From positions 372,001 to 436,000 of the forward strand of contig CAVQVG010000020.1 of assembly GCA_963717125.1 (NCBI GenBank): DNA of 64,000 nucleotides, in the 5' to 3' direction. A program made the position numbers and the translations under genes. Shown piece by piece: positions 25,039 to 32,373 of the stretch. Every line of letters begins with the position of its first letter. Position 1 is the stretch's first letter. This DNA is from RYN-230 sp963717125. Its GTDB lineage: Bacteria; Actinomycetota; Actinomycetes; Streptosporangiales; Streptosporangiaceae. The notes below the pieces were generated by a model. It did not search any database and was not told the DNA's origin. It was given only the letters and a program-made list of their open reading frames with translations.

Positions 25039-25509
25039 GTGACCGCGTCCCGCTTTGTGGTGCAACTGCACGACGCCACCGCGCTGCATTACGACCTGCG
25101 GATCCAGGTCGGCGACGTGCTGCGGTCGTGGGCCGTGCCCCGGGGGCCGTCGCTGGACCCGGCGGCCCGGCGGCTGGCCGTGCCGGTCGAGGACCACACG
25201 CTGGACGCCGGTGACTTCGAGGGTGTGCATTCGGGACAGCGCCGCGGCACCGGCGCGGTGATCATCTGGGATGAGGGCCCGGCCGACATCACCCGGGACG
25301 AGCCGGGGCACCTGTCCGTCACGCTGCACGGCCACAAGCTGTCCGGCGGCATCGCGCTGACCCGGACCGGTGAACGGCGCTGGATCCTGGTCAAGACCCG
25401 GGACGCGGCCGCCCGGCCCGGCTCGGACATCGTGGCCGAGCAGCCGGCCAGCGTACGCAGCGGCCGGACCTGGCAGCAGGTGGCCCGGCAGGACCGGCTA
25501 CCAGGTTGA
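25039..25509 (+). CDS. Stand-alone LigD-type 3'-phosphoesterase domain protein
   Basis: 156 residues consisting of the DNA-end-processing phosphoesterase domain of bacterial NHEJ ligase LigD. FVVQLHDATALHYDLRIQVG holds the conserved His/Asp/Arg core (family form HxAxxLHYDxRLE), with SWAVPRGPS and HPGDYExFEG-like DHTLDAGDFEGVH later. The family trims 3' ribonucleotides and phosphates at breaks. The start is a GTG at 25039. No ligase, polymerase or Ku gene is nearby, so it is a detached domain. It overlaps the convergent SDR by 12 bases at the 3' end. Confidence 0.85.
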   Translation: MTASRFVVQLHDATALHYDLRIQVGDVLRSWAVPRGPSLDPAARRLAVPVEDHTLDAGDFEGVHSGQRRGTGAVIIWDEGPADITRDEPGHLSVTLHGHKLSGGIALTRTGERRWILVKTRDAAARPGSDIVAEQPASVRSGRTWQQVARQDRLPG

Positions 25510-26276
25510 GATCAGGCCGCCGTCGATCGTGAAGTCGGCCCCGGTGACGTTCCCGGCGCGCGTACTGGCCAGGAACAGCACCAGGTCGGCTACCTCGTCT
25601 GGCCGGGTGAACCGCCCGGTCACCATCTGGCTGGCCGCCCCCTGTTCGACGTCCGTGGGCCTGGCCCCGGTGGCCGCGCTGACCGTGGCGGCGACACCAC
25701 CGGCGCCCAGCCACAGATCGGTGGCCACCGGGCCGGGGCTGACCGAGTTGACCCGGATCCCCTGCGGCCCGAGTTCCTTCGACAGGGACTTGGAGAAGTT
25801 GGCCAACGCGGCCTTAGCCGCGCTGTAGTCCATCACCGCCGGGTCGGGAAGCCGTGCGTTGACGGAGCAGATGTTCACGATCGCGGCGTGCTCCGCGGCC
25901 AGCAGCGCGGGCAGTGCGTCGCGCGTGGTCCGCACCGCGGCGAGCAGGTTGAGCGTCATCGTGGTCAGCCAGTCCTCATCCGTGATGCTGCTGAACCCGC
26001 CGGTCCGGGCCGGGGCATTACCCACGTTGTTGACCAGGATGTCGATCCGGTCCCCAGCCAGCGCGATCAGCTGGGCAGGGCCGGCGGCTCGGCCAGGTCC
26101 ACCGTCAGCACCTGGACCTGGCCGGTGCCGGCCAGCCCGTCGAGCCCGGCCGACGACCGCCGGGCCCCGGCGATGACCCGGGCCCCGTTGCCCACCAGCC
26201 CACGCACCACGGCCAGGCCGATCCCCCGGCTCGCCCCGGTGACCACCGCGATCTGCCCATCCAGGCCCAGGTCCAT
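25498..26276 (-). pseudogene. SDR oxidoreductase with single-base frameshift
   Basis: The N-terminal part from the ATG at 26276 (MDLGLDGQIAVVTGASRGIG) stops early in its own frame at 26067. The remainder continues in another frame (GPAQLIALAGDRIDILVNNVGNAP, then SVNARLPDPAVMDYSAAKAAL with the catalytic YxxxK, then ADFTIDGGLISTW) to the stop at 25498. Loss of one base near 26081-26088 explains the break. Restored, the protein is a normal 259-residue classical SDR with all motifs, so an assembly error is at least as likely as a true pseudogene. Confidence 0.82.
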
Positions 26277-26505
26277 GGTTCCGCCCTCCTGCCGGTGCCC
26301 CCGGTTGCGTTCACCCGCTCACCCCGACGGTAGCCGGGGCCGTCACCCTGGTCATCGCCGCGTTGTGCCCGGCCATGTTCGGCACCGGAACGGGCACCAT
26401 GATCAGGGTGGCCGACGGTCGCGTCGTCCCTGACCCGCGTCGTGACCGCAGCCGCCGCTGACCGTACGGTGATCGGTGACTGATTTGGGTAATGGGGTGC
26501 ACATC

Positions 26506-28005
26506 ATGAGCCAGCCCGCGGCGGCCACCAGCGGTACCGGCGACGGGCTGGTGCTGTCTAGCGGGCCGGGCCGGTGGGTGCTGCTGGCCACGGTGCTCGG
26601 CTCGGCCGTCGCGTCCATCGACGCCACCGTGGTCGGTATCGCGCTGCCCGCCATCGGCCGGGACTTCCACGCCAGCCTGGGCGCGCTGCAGTGGGTGGTC
26701 ACCGGCTACACGCTGACCCTGGCTGGGCTGCTGCTGCTCGCGGGCGCGCTGGGCGACAAATACGGCCGCAAACGGGTGTTCGTCATCGGGGTGAGCTGGT
26801 TCGCCCTTGCCTCGCTGCTCTGCGCTGTCGCGCCCAGCGCCGGGTTCCTGATCGGCGCCCGGGCGCTGCAAGGAGTGGGCGCGGCGCTGCTCACCCCGGG
26901 CAGCCTGGCCATCCTGGAGGCGGTGTTCCGGCCCGACGACCGGAGCAAGGCGATCGGTGCCTGGTCCGGGTTCAGCGGGGTGGGCACCGCGATTGGGCCG
27001 TTCATCGGCGGCTATCTGGTGGCCGCCGCGTCCTGGCGGTACATCTTCCTCATCAACCTGCCCCTCGCCGTCGTGGTGGTCGCGGTGACGCTGCGGCACG
27101 TGCCGGAGTCCCGCGACCCGGCGGCCACCGCCCCGATCGATGTGACTGGCGGCGTGCTGGTCACCCTGGGCCTGATCGGGCTGACCTACGGGCTGATCGA
27201 GGGCCCGGGCGGGCACTGGACCAAGCCCCTGGTGCTGGCCGGGCTGCTCGGTGGCCTGGCGCTGCTGGCCGCGTTCCTCTGGTGGGAACACCGCACCCCG
27301 TCGCCCATGCTGCCGCTCAACTTGTTCACCTCGGGCCAGTTCAGCGCGACCAACGTGGTCACGTTCGTGGTCTACGGCGGCATCGGCGGGGCACTGTTCC
27401 TGCTGCCGATCCAGCTCCAGCAGGTGTCCGGGTATAGCGCCCTGGAGTCCGGGATCGCCTTGCTGCCGGTCACTGCGATCACGCTGGCGCTGTCCCAGCG
27501 CTCGGGCGCGCTGGCCGCCCGGATCGGCCCCCGGCTCCAGATGTCGGTCGGGCCGGTGCTGGTCGGCATCGGGCTGGGCTTGTTCACCCTGATCACCGCC
27601 TCGGGTGACTACCTGACCGAGGTGCTGCCCGGGGTGCTCGTGTTCGGCTTCGGCCTGGCCGTGGCGGTGGCCCCGCTCACTTCGACGGCGCTGTCGTCGG
27701 TGCCGCCCGAGCACGCCGGGATGGCGTCCGCGGTCAACAACGACGTGGCCCGGGCCGCGGCGCTGATCGCGGTGGCGCTGCTGCCCGCCGCGGGCGGGCT
27801 CACCGGGGACGCCTACCAGCACCCGGACGTGTTCTCGGCCGGGTTCCATACCGCGTCGCTGATCGCGGGCGGGCTGTGCGTGGCGGGCGGCGTGCTGGCC
27901 GCGGCGACCATCCGCAACCCGTCCCGGGCCAAGGCGGCCGCGGTGGCCGCGTCCCGGCACGGGCCGCTGCTGCACTGCGCGCTGGACGCCCCGCCGCAGA
28001 CCTGA
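26506..28005 (+). CDS. MFS drug exporter, DHA2 (14-helix) family
   Basis: About 499 residues with about 14 hydrophobic segments. Motif A of the major facilitator superfamily is GDKYGRKRVF (between helices 2 and 3), and the DHA2-type motif C is GFSGVGTAIGPFIGG in helix 5. These proton-driven antiporters export drugs or metabolites, and the substrate is unknown. I placed the start at the ATG (26506). A GTG at 26476 would add ten residues. Confidence 0.9.
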   Translation: MSQPAAATSGTGDGLVLSSGPGRWVLLATVLGSAVASIDATVVGIALPAIGRDFHASLGALQWVVTGYTLTLAGLLLLAGALGDKYGRKRVFVIGVSWFALASLLCAVAPSAGFLIGARALQGVGAALLTPGSLAILEAVFRPDDRSKAIGAWSGFSGVGTAIGPFIGGYLVAAASWRYIFLINLPLAVVVVAVTLRHVPESRDPAATAPIDVTGGVLVTLGLIGLTYGLIEGPGGHWTKPLVLAGLLGGLALLAAFLWWEHRTPSPMLPLNLFTSGQFSATNVVTFVVYGGIGGALFLLPIQLQQVSGYSALESGIALLPVTAITLALSQRSGALAARIGPRLQMSVGPVLVGIGLGLFTLITASGDYLTEVLPGVLVFGFGLAVAVAPLTSTALSSVPPEHAGMASAVNNDVARAAALIAVALLPAAGGLTGDAYQHPDVFSAGFHTASLIAGGLCVAGGVLAAATIRNPSRAKAAAVAASRHGPLLHCALDAPPQT

Positions 28006-28217
28006 CCCGCGGCGCGGCAGGGTTATGGGGCCGGGCTTACGGGGATCAGGACGAGGCGGCCGGGTACCGGGTCAGCTGACCGGGCCACTAGGCCGGCTGA
28101 CCGGGCCAGCTCACCAGGCTGGAAAGATATCCGCTGGCGGCTGTCGAAACCGCGCGGCCAGCTCCGACACAGGGCTGAACCGCGTCGTCAGGACGCGTCC
28201 ACCGGAAGGGCAGGCAC

Positions 28218-28634
28218 ATGGACTGGAAACTGGAAGTCGTCGTCGTCCCGGTCACCGACATCGACCGGGCCAAGCGCTTCTACCTGGACAAGATCGGATT
28301 CAAGCTGGACGCGGACATCCAGCCGGCCGAGAACTTCCGGGTGGTGCATATGACCCCGCCCGGGTCGGCCTGCTCGGTCGTCGTCGGCCCGGCGGTCGTC
28401 AGCCCAGGCACCAACCTGGACGCCAGCGCCCGGATGCAGCTGGTGGTCACGGACATCGGCGCGGCCCGGTCCGAACTGGCCGGCCGCGGCGTGGATGTCT
28501 CGGACGTGCAGATCCTGGACGCACGGGACGGCGGGAAGTTCTTTTACTTCACCGACCCAGACGGGAACAACTGGGCCGTGCAGGAGATCCGCAACTTCGT
28601 GGGCGCACCGCTGGACGAGCCAGCCGACGGCTGA
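28218..28634 (+). CDS. VOC-family (glyoxalase/dioxygenase-fold) protein
   Basis: 138 residues, one pair of beta-alpha-beta-beta-beta modules. The N-terminal VPVTDIDRAKRFYLDKIGF and C-terminal FFYFTDPDGNNWAVQEI are the hallmark segments of the vicinal oxygen chelate fold, the latter carrying the metal-ligand Glu. Members include glyoxalases and antibiotic-binding proteins. It lies 91 bases before an ECF sigma factor gene on the same strand and is often found with that sigma class, but its substrate is not apparent. Confidence 0.85.
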   Translation: MDWKLEVVVVPVTDIDRAKRFYLDKIGFKLDADIQPAENFRVVHMTPPGSACSVVVGPAVVSPGTNLDASARMQLVVTDIGAARSELAGRGVDVSDVQILDARDGGKFFYFTDPDGNNWAVQEIRNFVGAPLDEPADG

Positions 28635-28640
28635 CCGGGC

Positions 28641-28670
28641 GGTGACTTTCCGGCCGCCGGCTGGTCTGTA
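28641..28670 (+). promoter_or_regulatory. Candidate ECF promoter upstream of the sigma factor gene
   Basis: GGTGACTTTCC and TGGTCTGTA are separated by 10 bases. The same layout occurs before the SDR at 29884 and before the second ECF sigma gene (44036): A.TTTC, about 12 bases, GGTC.GTA. It ends about 56 bases before the sigma start at 28726. Autoregulation of ECF sigma factors is common. The motif assignment rests only on these three sites. Confidence 0.4.
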
Positions 28671-28725
28671 CTCACAGGGCCAGCCGCGGCAGCCGGAGTC
28701 CGCGCTGGCAAGCGTGGAGACCGAC

Positions 28726-29703
28726 ATGACCGCCAGTACGGATTTCATCAGCGAAACCGGCCAGTTCCGGACTGAGCTGCTCGCCTACTGCTACCGGATG
28801 CTGGGCTCGGCCGACGAGGCCGAGGACCTGGTCCAGGAGACCTACCTGCGGGCGTGGCGGTCCTACGAGGGGTTCGAGGGCCGCTCGTCGGTACGCACCT
28901 GGCTGTACCGGATCGCCACCAACGCCTGCCTGACCGCGATCGACCGGCGCGGCCGCCGGCCGCTGCCGTCCGGGCTGGGCGCGCCGGGCGACGACCCAGC
29001 CGCGCCGGTGCCGGCCGGGCCGGAGGTGCCCTGGCTGCAGCCCATGCCCGGGGTGCTGCTGGCGACCCAGGCCGCCGAGGCGGCCGACCCGGCCACGGTG
29101 GCCGCCTCGCGGGCGGGCCTGCGGCTGGCGCTGGTCGCCGCCTGGCAGTACCTGTCCGCCCGGCAGCGCGCGGTGCTCATCCTGCGCGACGTGCTGGACT
29201 GGCCGGCCGCCCAGGTGGCGGACCTGCTGGACACCAGCACCGCGGCGGTGAACAGCGCGCTGCGCCGGGCCCGCGCCCAGCTGGCCGACGTGCTGCCCAC
29301 GGAGAGCGCGGTCAGCGAGCCGGCCGGGCCGGTCCAGCGGGCGCTGCTCGACCAGTTCATGGCGGCGTTCGAGCACGCCGACGTGGCCGGGCTGGCCAAG
29401 CTGCTGCGCGACGACGTGGTGCTGGAGATGCCGCCACTGCTCACCTGGTTCGCCGGGCGGGACAGCGTCACCGGGTTCTTCGCGACCCAGGTGTTCCCGC
29501 AGACCCAGTTCAAGATGGTCGCGACGTCGGCCAACGGGCAGCCCGCAGCGGCCGGCTACCACCGGGACCCCACCGGCGGCTATCAGGCGCACGCGCTCAC
29601 CGTGCTGACCGTGTCCGCGGGCGGCATCAGCAGGATCGACACATTCCTCGACCCCGGCCTGTTCCCGAAGTTCGGCCTGCCCCAGCGGCTCCCGGCCGGG
29701 TAG
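28726..29703 (+). CDS. ECF RNA polymerase sigma factor with C-terminal SnoaL-like domain
   Basis: 325 residues. Region 2 (about 14-80) contains LAYCYRMLGSADEAEDLVQETYLRAW, given in parts: YCYRMLGS and DLVQETYLRAW. Region 4 (about 140-200) contains AVLILRDVLDW and the DNA-contacting helix around TAAVNSALRRARAQL. The remaining 120 residues form a SnoaL/NTF2-like domain, which in this sigma class acts as a built-in regulator in place of a separate anti-sigma factor. The start at the ATG (28726) is supported by GGAG 6 bases upstream. It probably controls the adjacent VOC and SDR genes (inference). Confidence 0.88.
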   Translation: MTASTDFISETGQFRTELLAYCYRMLGSADEAEDLVQETYLRAWRSYEGFEGRSSVRTWLYRIATNACLTAIDRRGRRPLPSGLGAPGDDPAAPVPAGPEVPWLQPMPGVLLATQAAEAADPATVAASRAGLRLALVAAWQYLSARQRAVLILRDVLDWPAAQVADLLDTSTAAVNSALRRARAQLADVLPTESAVSEPAGPVQRALLDQFMAAFEHADVAGLAKLLRDDVVLEMPPLLTWFAGRDSVTGFFATQVFPQTQFKMVATSANGQPAAAGYHRDPTGGYQAHALTVLTVSAGGISRIDTFLDPGLFPKFGLPQRLPAG

Positions 29704-29765
29704 CCAGGTCCGCCGGGCGCACGGCCCCGTACCTGGGGGCGCTGCCAAGCCCGTACCCGGCCCAC

Positions 29766-29796
29766 GGCGATTTCCCGCCGCCTGCCTGGTCTGCAT
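29766..29796 (+). promoter_or_regulatory. Candidate ECF promoter upstream of the SDR gene
   Basis: GGCGATTTCCC followed at the same spacing by TGGTCTGCA matches the site at 28641-28670 in 22 of 30 positions, and lies about 90 bases before the SDR ATG at 29884. It suggests that the SDR belongs to the regulon of the neighbouring sigma factor (inference). Confidence 0.4.
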
Positions 29797-29883
29797 ATCA
29801 GGACCGCCCACCCGGGCGGCTCCGCACCAACGGCAGCCCAGTAATGGCAGCCCAGTAAAGCAGCCCAGTGCAGGAGGATCAGT

Positions 29884-30636
29884 ATGACCAGCACCGACAT
29901 CTCAGGCCGGAGCGCGATCGTGACCGGCGCCAGCCGCGGCTTCGGCCGGGCCATCGCCACCGCGCTCAGCAAAGCGGGCGCCCAGGTGACCGGCGTCGCA
30001 CGGGACCCGTCCCCGCTAGCCGAACTAGCCGCCGAACTCGGCGGCTCGTTCACCCCGGTCTGCGCCGACGCGGCCGACCCGGTCGTCACCGGCCGCCTCA
30101 TCGACGAATACCAGCCCACCCTCCTCGTGCTCAACGCGGGCGCCGCCCCGCTGAGCCGGCCCCTGCAGCGGCATACCTGGCGGACCTTCAGCCGGAACTG
30201 GGAGGTCAACGTGCAGCACGCGTTCGGCTGGGTGCGCGAGGCCCTGCTCGCCCCGCTGCCGCCGGGCAGCGTGGTCGTCACCATGTCCAGCGGGGCCGCG
30301 CTGCGCGGCTCGCCGCTGAGCGGCGGCTATGCCGGATCCAAGGCCACCATCCGGTTCCTGACCAGCTACGCCGCGGCCGAGTCGGAGCGCGACGGGCTGG
30401 GCATCCGGTTCGTCTCCGTGCTGCCGCAGTTGACCCCGGCGACCCGGCTCGGCGCCGCCGCCGTGGCCGCGTACGCGGCCCGGCAGGGCATGGACGTGGC
30501 CACCTACCTGGCCGAGGCCGGCCCCACCCTGACCGCCGATCAGGTCGGCAGCGCCATCACCGAGCTGATCACGGACCCGGGTCACGACCAGGACGCCTAC
30601 CTGCTCACCGCAGGCGGCCTGAACCCGCTCGCGTAG
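29884..30636 (+). CDS. SDR oxidoreductase
   Basis: 250 residues. The cofactor motif is TGASRGFGRA, with LNAGA in place of NNAG and the catalytic YAGSK preceded by VVTMSSGAA. RBS AGGAGG lies 5 bases upstream of the ATG. Placed after the ECF sigma gene with a shared upstream motif, it is a probable target of that sigma factor. The substrate is unknown. Confidence 0.87.
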   Translation: MTSTDISGRSAIVTGASRGFGRAIATALSKAGAQVTGVARDPSPLAELAAELGGSFTPVCADAADPVVTGRLIDEYQPTLLVLNAGAAPLSRPLQRHTWRTFSRNWEVNVQHAFGWVREALLAPLPPGSVVVTMSSGAALRGSPLSGGYAGSKATIRFLTSYAAAESERDGLGIRFVSVLPQLTPATRLGAAAVAAYAARQGMDVATYLAEAGPTLTADQVGSAITELITDPGHDQDAYLLTAGGLNPLA

Positions 30637-30660
30637 CCAACGTTGGGGTGGCCGCCACAA

Positions 30661-31100
30661 TCAGAACGCGATTACTCGCAGCGCGGCCCTGAGGCTGGCC
30701 GCCTCGTCCGCGGACAGTTTGCTGAGGAACCGCCGTTCCGCGTCGTCGGACGCGGCGATGGCCCCGGCCATGGTGGTCTGGCCGGCCCCGGTCAGTGCGA
30801 CCACGTTGCGGCGCCGGTCGGCAGGGTCCGGCAGGCGCTGCACCAGGCCCTTGTCCTGCAGGCCGTCGATCAGCGCGACCATCGTGGTCCGGTCCACGCC
30901 GAGCGGCCCGCCACGTCCTGCTGGGACAGCGCGACCGGGTCGTCGATGGTGATCAGCACGGCCAGTTCGCGGCCGGTGATGCCGAACGGGGCCAGCGCGG
31001 GCGCGGTGAACGCGGCCAGCCGCAGTTGCGCGTGCTTGAGCAGGTACCCCAGCCGCATGCCCAGCGCGGCCGACAGGTCCTCGTTGGCGTGGGCTGACAC
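30661..31100 (-). pseudogene. MarR-family regulator with single-base frameshift
   Basis: The N-terminal half from the GTG at 31100 (LGYLLKHAQLRLAAFTAPAL, GITGRELAVLITI, ALSQQDVA) is in one frame. The second half (PLGVDRTTMVALIDGLQDKGLVQRLPDPADRRRNVVALT), which holds the recognition helix and the DRR wing of the MarR fold, is in another. One missing base near 30906-30912 explains the break. Restored length is about 146 residues, normal for MarR. It faces the LLM oxidoreductase gene across an 80-base region with a strong inverted repeat, so it is probably that gene's repressor. An assembly error is likely. Confidence 0.82.
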
Positions 31101-31106
31101 ACGAGC

Positions 31107-31134
31107 ATTGTACGAGTAGGCTGATCGTCAGCAA
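31107..31134 (-). promoter_or_regulatory. Predicted promoter of the MarR gene (possibly leaderless transcript)
   Basis: On the minus strand TTGCTG (31134-31129) and TACAAT (31112-31107) are spaced by 16 bases. Start of transcription about 7 bases downstream would coincide with the GTG start codon at 31100, giving a leaderless message, which is common in actinobacteria. The promoter overlaps the inverted repeat at 31117-31151. Confidence 0.45.
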
Positions 31135-31151
31135 TACTGATGATCAGCCTA
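31117..31151. promoter_or_regulatory. Inverted-repeat operator in the MarR/LLM divergent region
   Basis: TAGGCTGATC (31117-31126) and GATCAGCCTA (31142-31151) are perfect 10-base inverted repeats separated by 15 bases. A smaller inner pair, TCAG (31128-31131) and CTGA (31137-31140), shares the centre. A MarR dimer bound here would cover both divergent promoters. Confidence 0.7.
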
Positions 31152-31180
31152 TATGACGTTTCGTGATGGAGGCCACCGCG

Positions 31181-32104
31181 ATGACTGACCACGCGCTCAG
31201 CTTCGGCATCAAGACCAGCCAGATGGGCACCGGCTACCCCGAGATCGCCCGGATCTGGCGGGAGGCCGACCAGATTCCGGTGTTCGAGCACGCCTGGCTG
31301 TGGGACCACATGGTGCCGCTGCGCGGCGACATCCGCGCCGCGGCCCTGGAAGCCTGGACCCTGCTCGCCGCGCTGGCCGCCCAGACCAGCCGGCTCCGGC
31401 TGGGCGTCCTGGTCACCAGCAACCGGCTCCGCTCCCCCACCCTGCTGGCCAAGATGGCCGCCACCGTGGACGTCATCGCCGGCGGCCGGCTCATCCTCGG
31501 CCTCGGCGCGGGCGGCAGCGCGGTGGCCATCGAGCACAACCCGGCGGTGCGCGAGTTCGCGGCTTACGGCGTGCCGCTGGTCCCGCCCGGCCAGGCGGTC
31601 CGCGACCTGGCCCAGTCGCTGGACATCATCAAGCGGATGTGGACCAGCCCCGAGCCGTTCGACTTCACCGGGCCGACCATCCAGCTCACCGGCGCGGTGT
31701 GCGAGCCCAAGCCGGTGCAGCGCCCGCATCCACCGGTGATGATCGGCGGGCAGGGCGAGCGGTTGCTGCGGGTGGTGGCCGAGCACGCCGACATCTGGAC
31801 CTACCCGGGGCCGCCCGACGCGACGTTCCGGCAGCGCGACCAGGTGCTTCGCGAGCACTGCGCGGCCATCGGCCGGGATCCGGCCGAGATCACCCGGTCG
31901 ATGCAGCTGATCGTCCGCTGCGACGAGCCGGACGCGGTCCCCGCCGCCCGCGGCCAACTGCGCGACCGGATCGAGGCCGGCGTCAGCCACCTGGTGCTCG
32001 CCGCACTGCTCGGCGACCGCCCGGTGCGCTGGCTGGCCGACGAGATCGTGCACCCGGTACTGGCCGAAGCCGCGCCGAAGGGGGCGCGCCGCCGACTGGA
32101 CTGA
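31181..32104 (+). CDS. LLM-class (luciferase-like) F420-dependent oxidoreductase
   Basis: 307 residues of the bacterial-luciferase TIM-barrel fold. Landmarks are FEHAWLWDHM, RLRLGVLVTSNRLRSPTLLAKMAATVD (in parts RLRLGVLVTS and LLAKMAATVD), GRLILGLGAGG and the C-terminal HPPVMIGGQGERLLRVVAEHADIW. These enzymes use reduced F420 or FMN. The F420 reading is based on the pattern and host type, and the substrate is unknown. The start at ATG 31181 has GGAGG 7 bases upstream. The last 12 codons are the first copy of a 40-base tandem repeat, so the C-terminus has been extended or rewritten by repeat sequence. Confidence 0.87.
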   Translation: MTDHALSFGIKTSQMGTGYPEIARIWREADQIPVFEHAWLWDHMVPLRGDIRAAALEAWTLLAALAAQTSRLRLGVLVTSNRLRSPTLLAKMAATVDVIAGGRLILGLGAGGSAVAIEHNPAVREFAAYGVPLVPPGQAVRDLAQSLDIIKRMWTSPEPFDFTGPTIQLTGAVCEPKPVQRPHPPVMIGGQGERLLRVVAEHADIWTYPGPPDATFRQRDQVLREHCAAIGRDPAEITRSMQLIVRCDEPDAVPAARGQLRDRIEAGVSHLVLAALLGDRPVRWLADEIVHPVLAEAAPKGARRRLD

Positions 32105-32229
32105 GGAGCGCCGCGCCGAAGGGGGGCGCCGCCGACTGGACTGAGGAGCGCCGCGCCGAAGGGGGGCGCCGCCGACTGGACTGAGGAGCGCCGCGCCGAA
32201 GGGGGGCGCCGCCGACTGGACTGAGGAGC
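32069..32229. repeat. Four-copy tandem repeat of about 40 bases at and after the LLM gene stop
   Basis: Copies lie at 32069-32109 (41 bases, slightly different), 32110-32149, 32150-32189 and 32190-32229, the last three identical. Each begins GCCGCGCCGAAGGGG and ends GACTGGACTGAGGAGC. The first copy encodes the C-terminus of the LLM enzyme and includes its TGA. There are no unique spacers, so it is not a CRISPR array. Confidence 0.93.
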
Positions 32230-32242
32230 GAGGAAGCGAGGA

Positions 32243-32364
32243 ACGAGCGACTGAGCGACGAGGGAAGGAGGCGGATCCAAGCCCCCCGGAGGCGCAAAGT
32301 AGCAGAGCACGAGCGACTGAGCGACGAGGGAAGTCGGCGGGTCCAAGCCCCCCGGAGGCGCAAA
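32243..32364. repeat. Two 56-base direct repeats in the LLM-boxD intergenic region
   Basis: Copies at 32243-32298 and 32309-32364 start 66 bases apart, both beginning ACGAGCGACTGAGCGACGAG and ending with AAGCCCCCCGGAGGCGCAAA, with a few internal differences. With the 40-base array they fill the 269 bases between the convergent genes. No ORF is credible here. The CCCCCCGG/GG content could form structured RNA, but I see no T-tract terminator. Confidence 0.88.
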
Positions 32365-32373
32365 ATAATAGAG

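Noticed and set aside
26067..26276. Separate 69-residue protein (N-terminal half of an SDR)
   Set aside because: It ends abruptly after VLTVDLAEPPALPS, whereas the other frame continues with the expected SDR sequence, so it is one frameshifted gene.
32069..32229. CRISPR array
   Set aside because: Units are directly adjacent with no unique spacers, the first is part of a coding region, and no cas genes are present.
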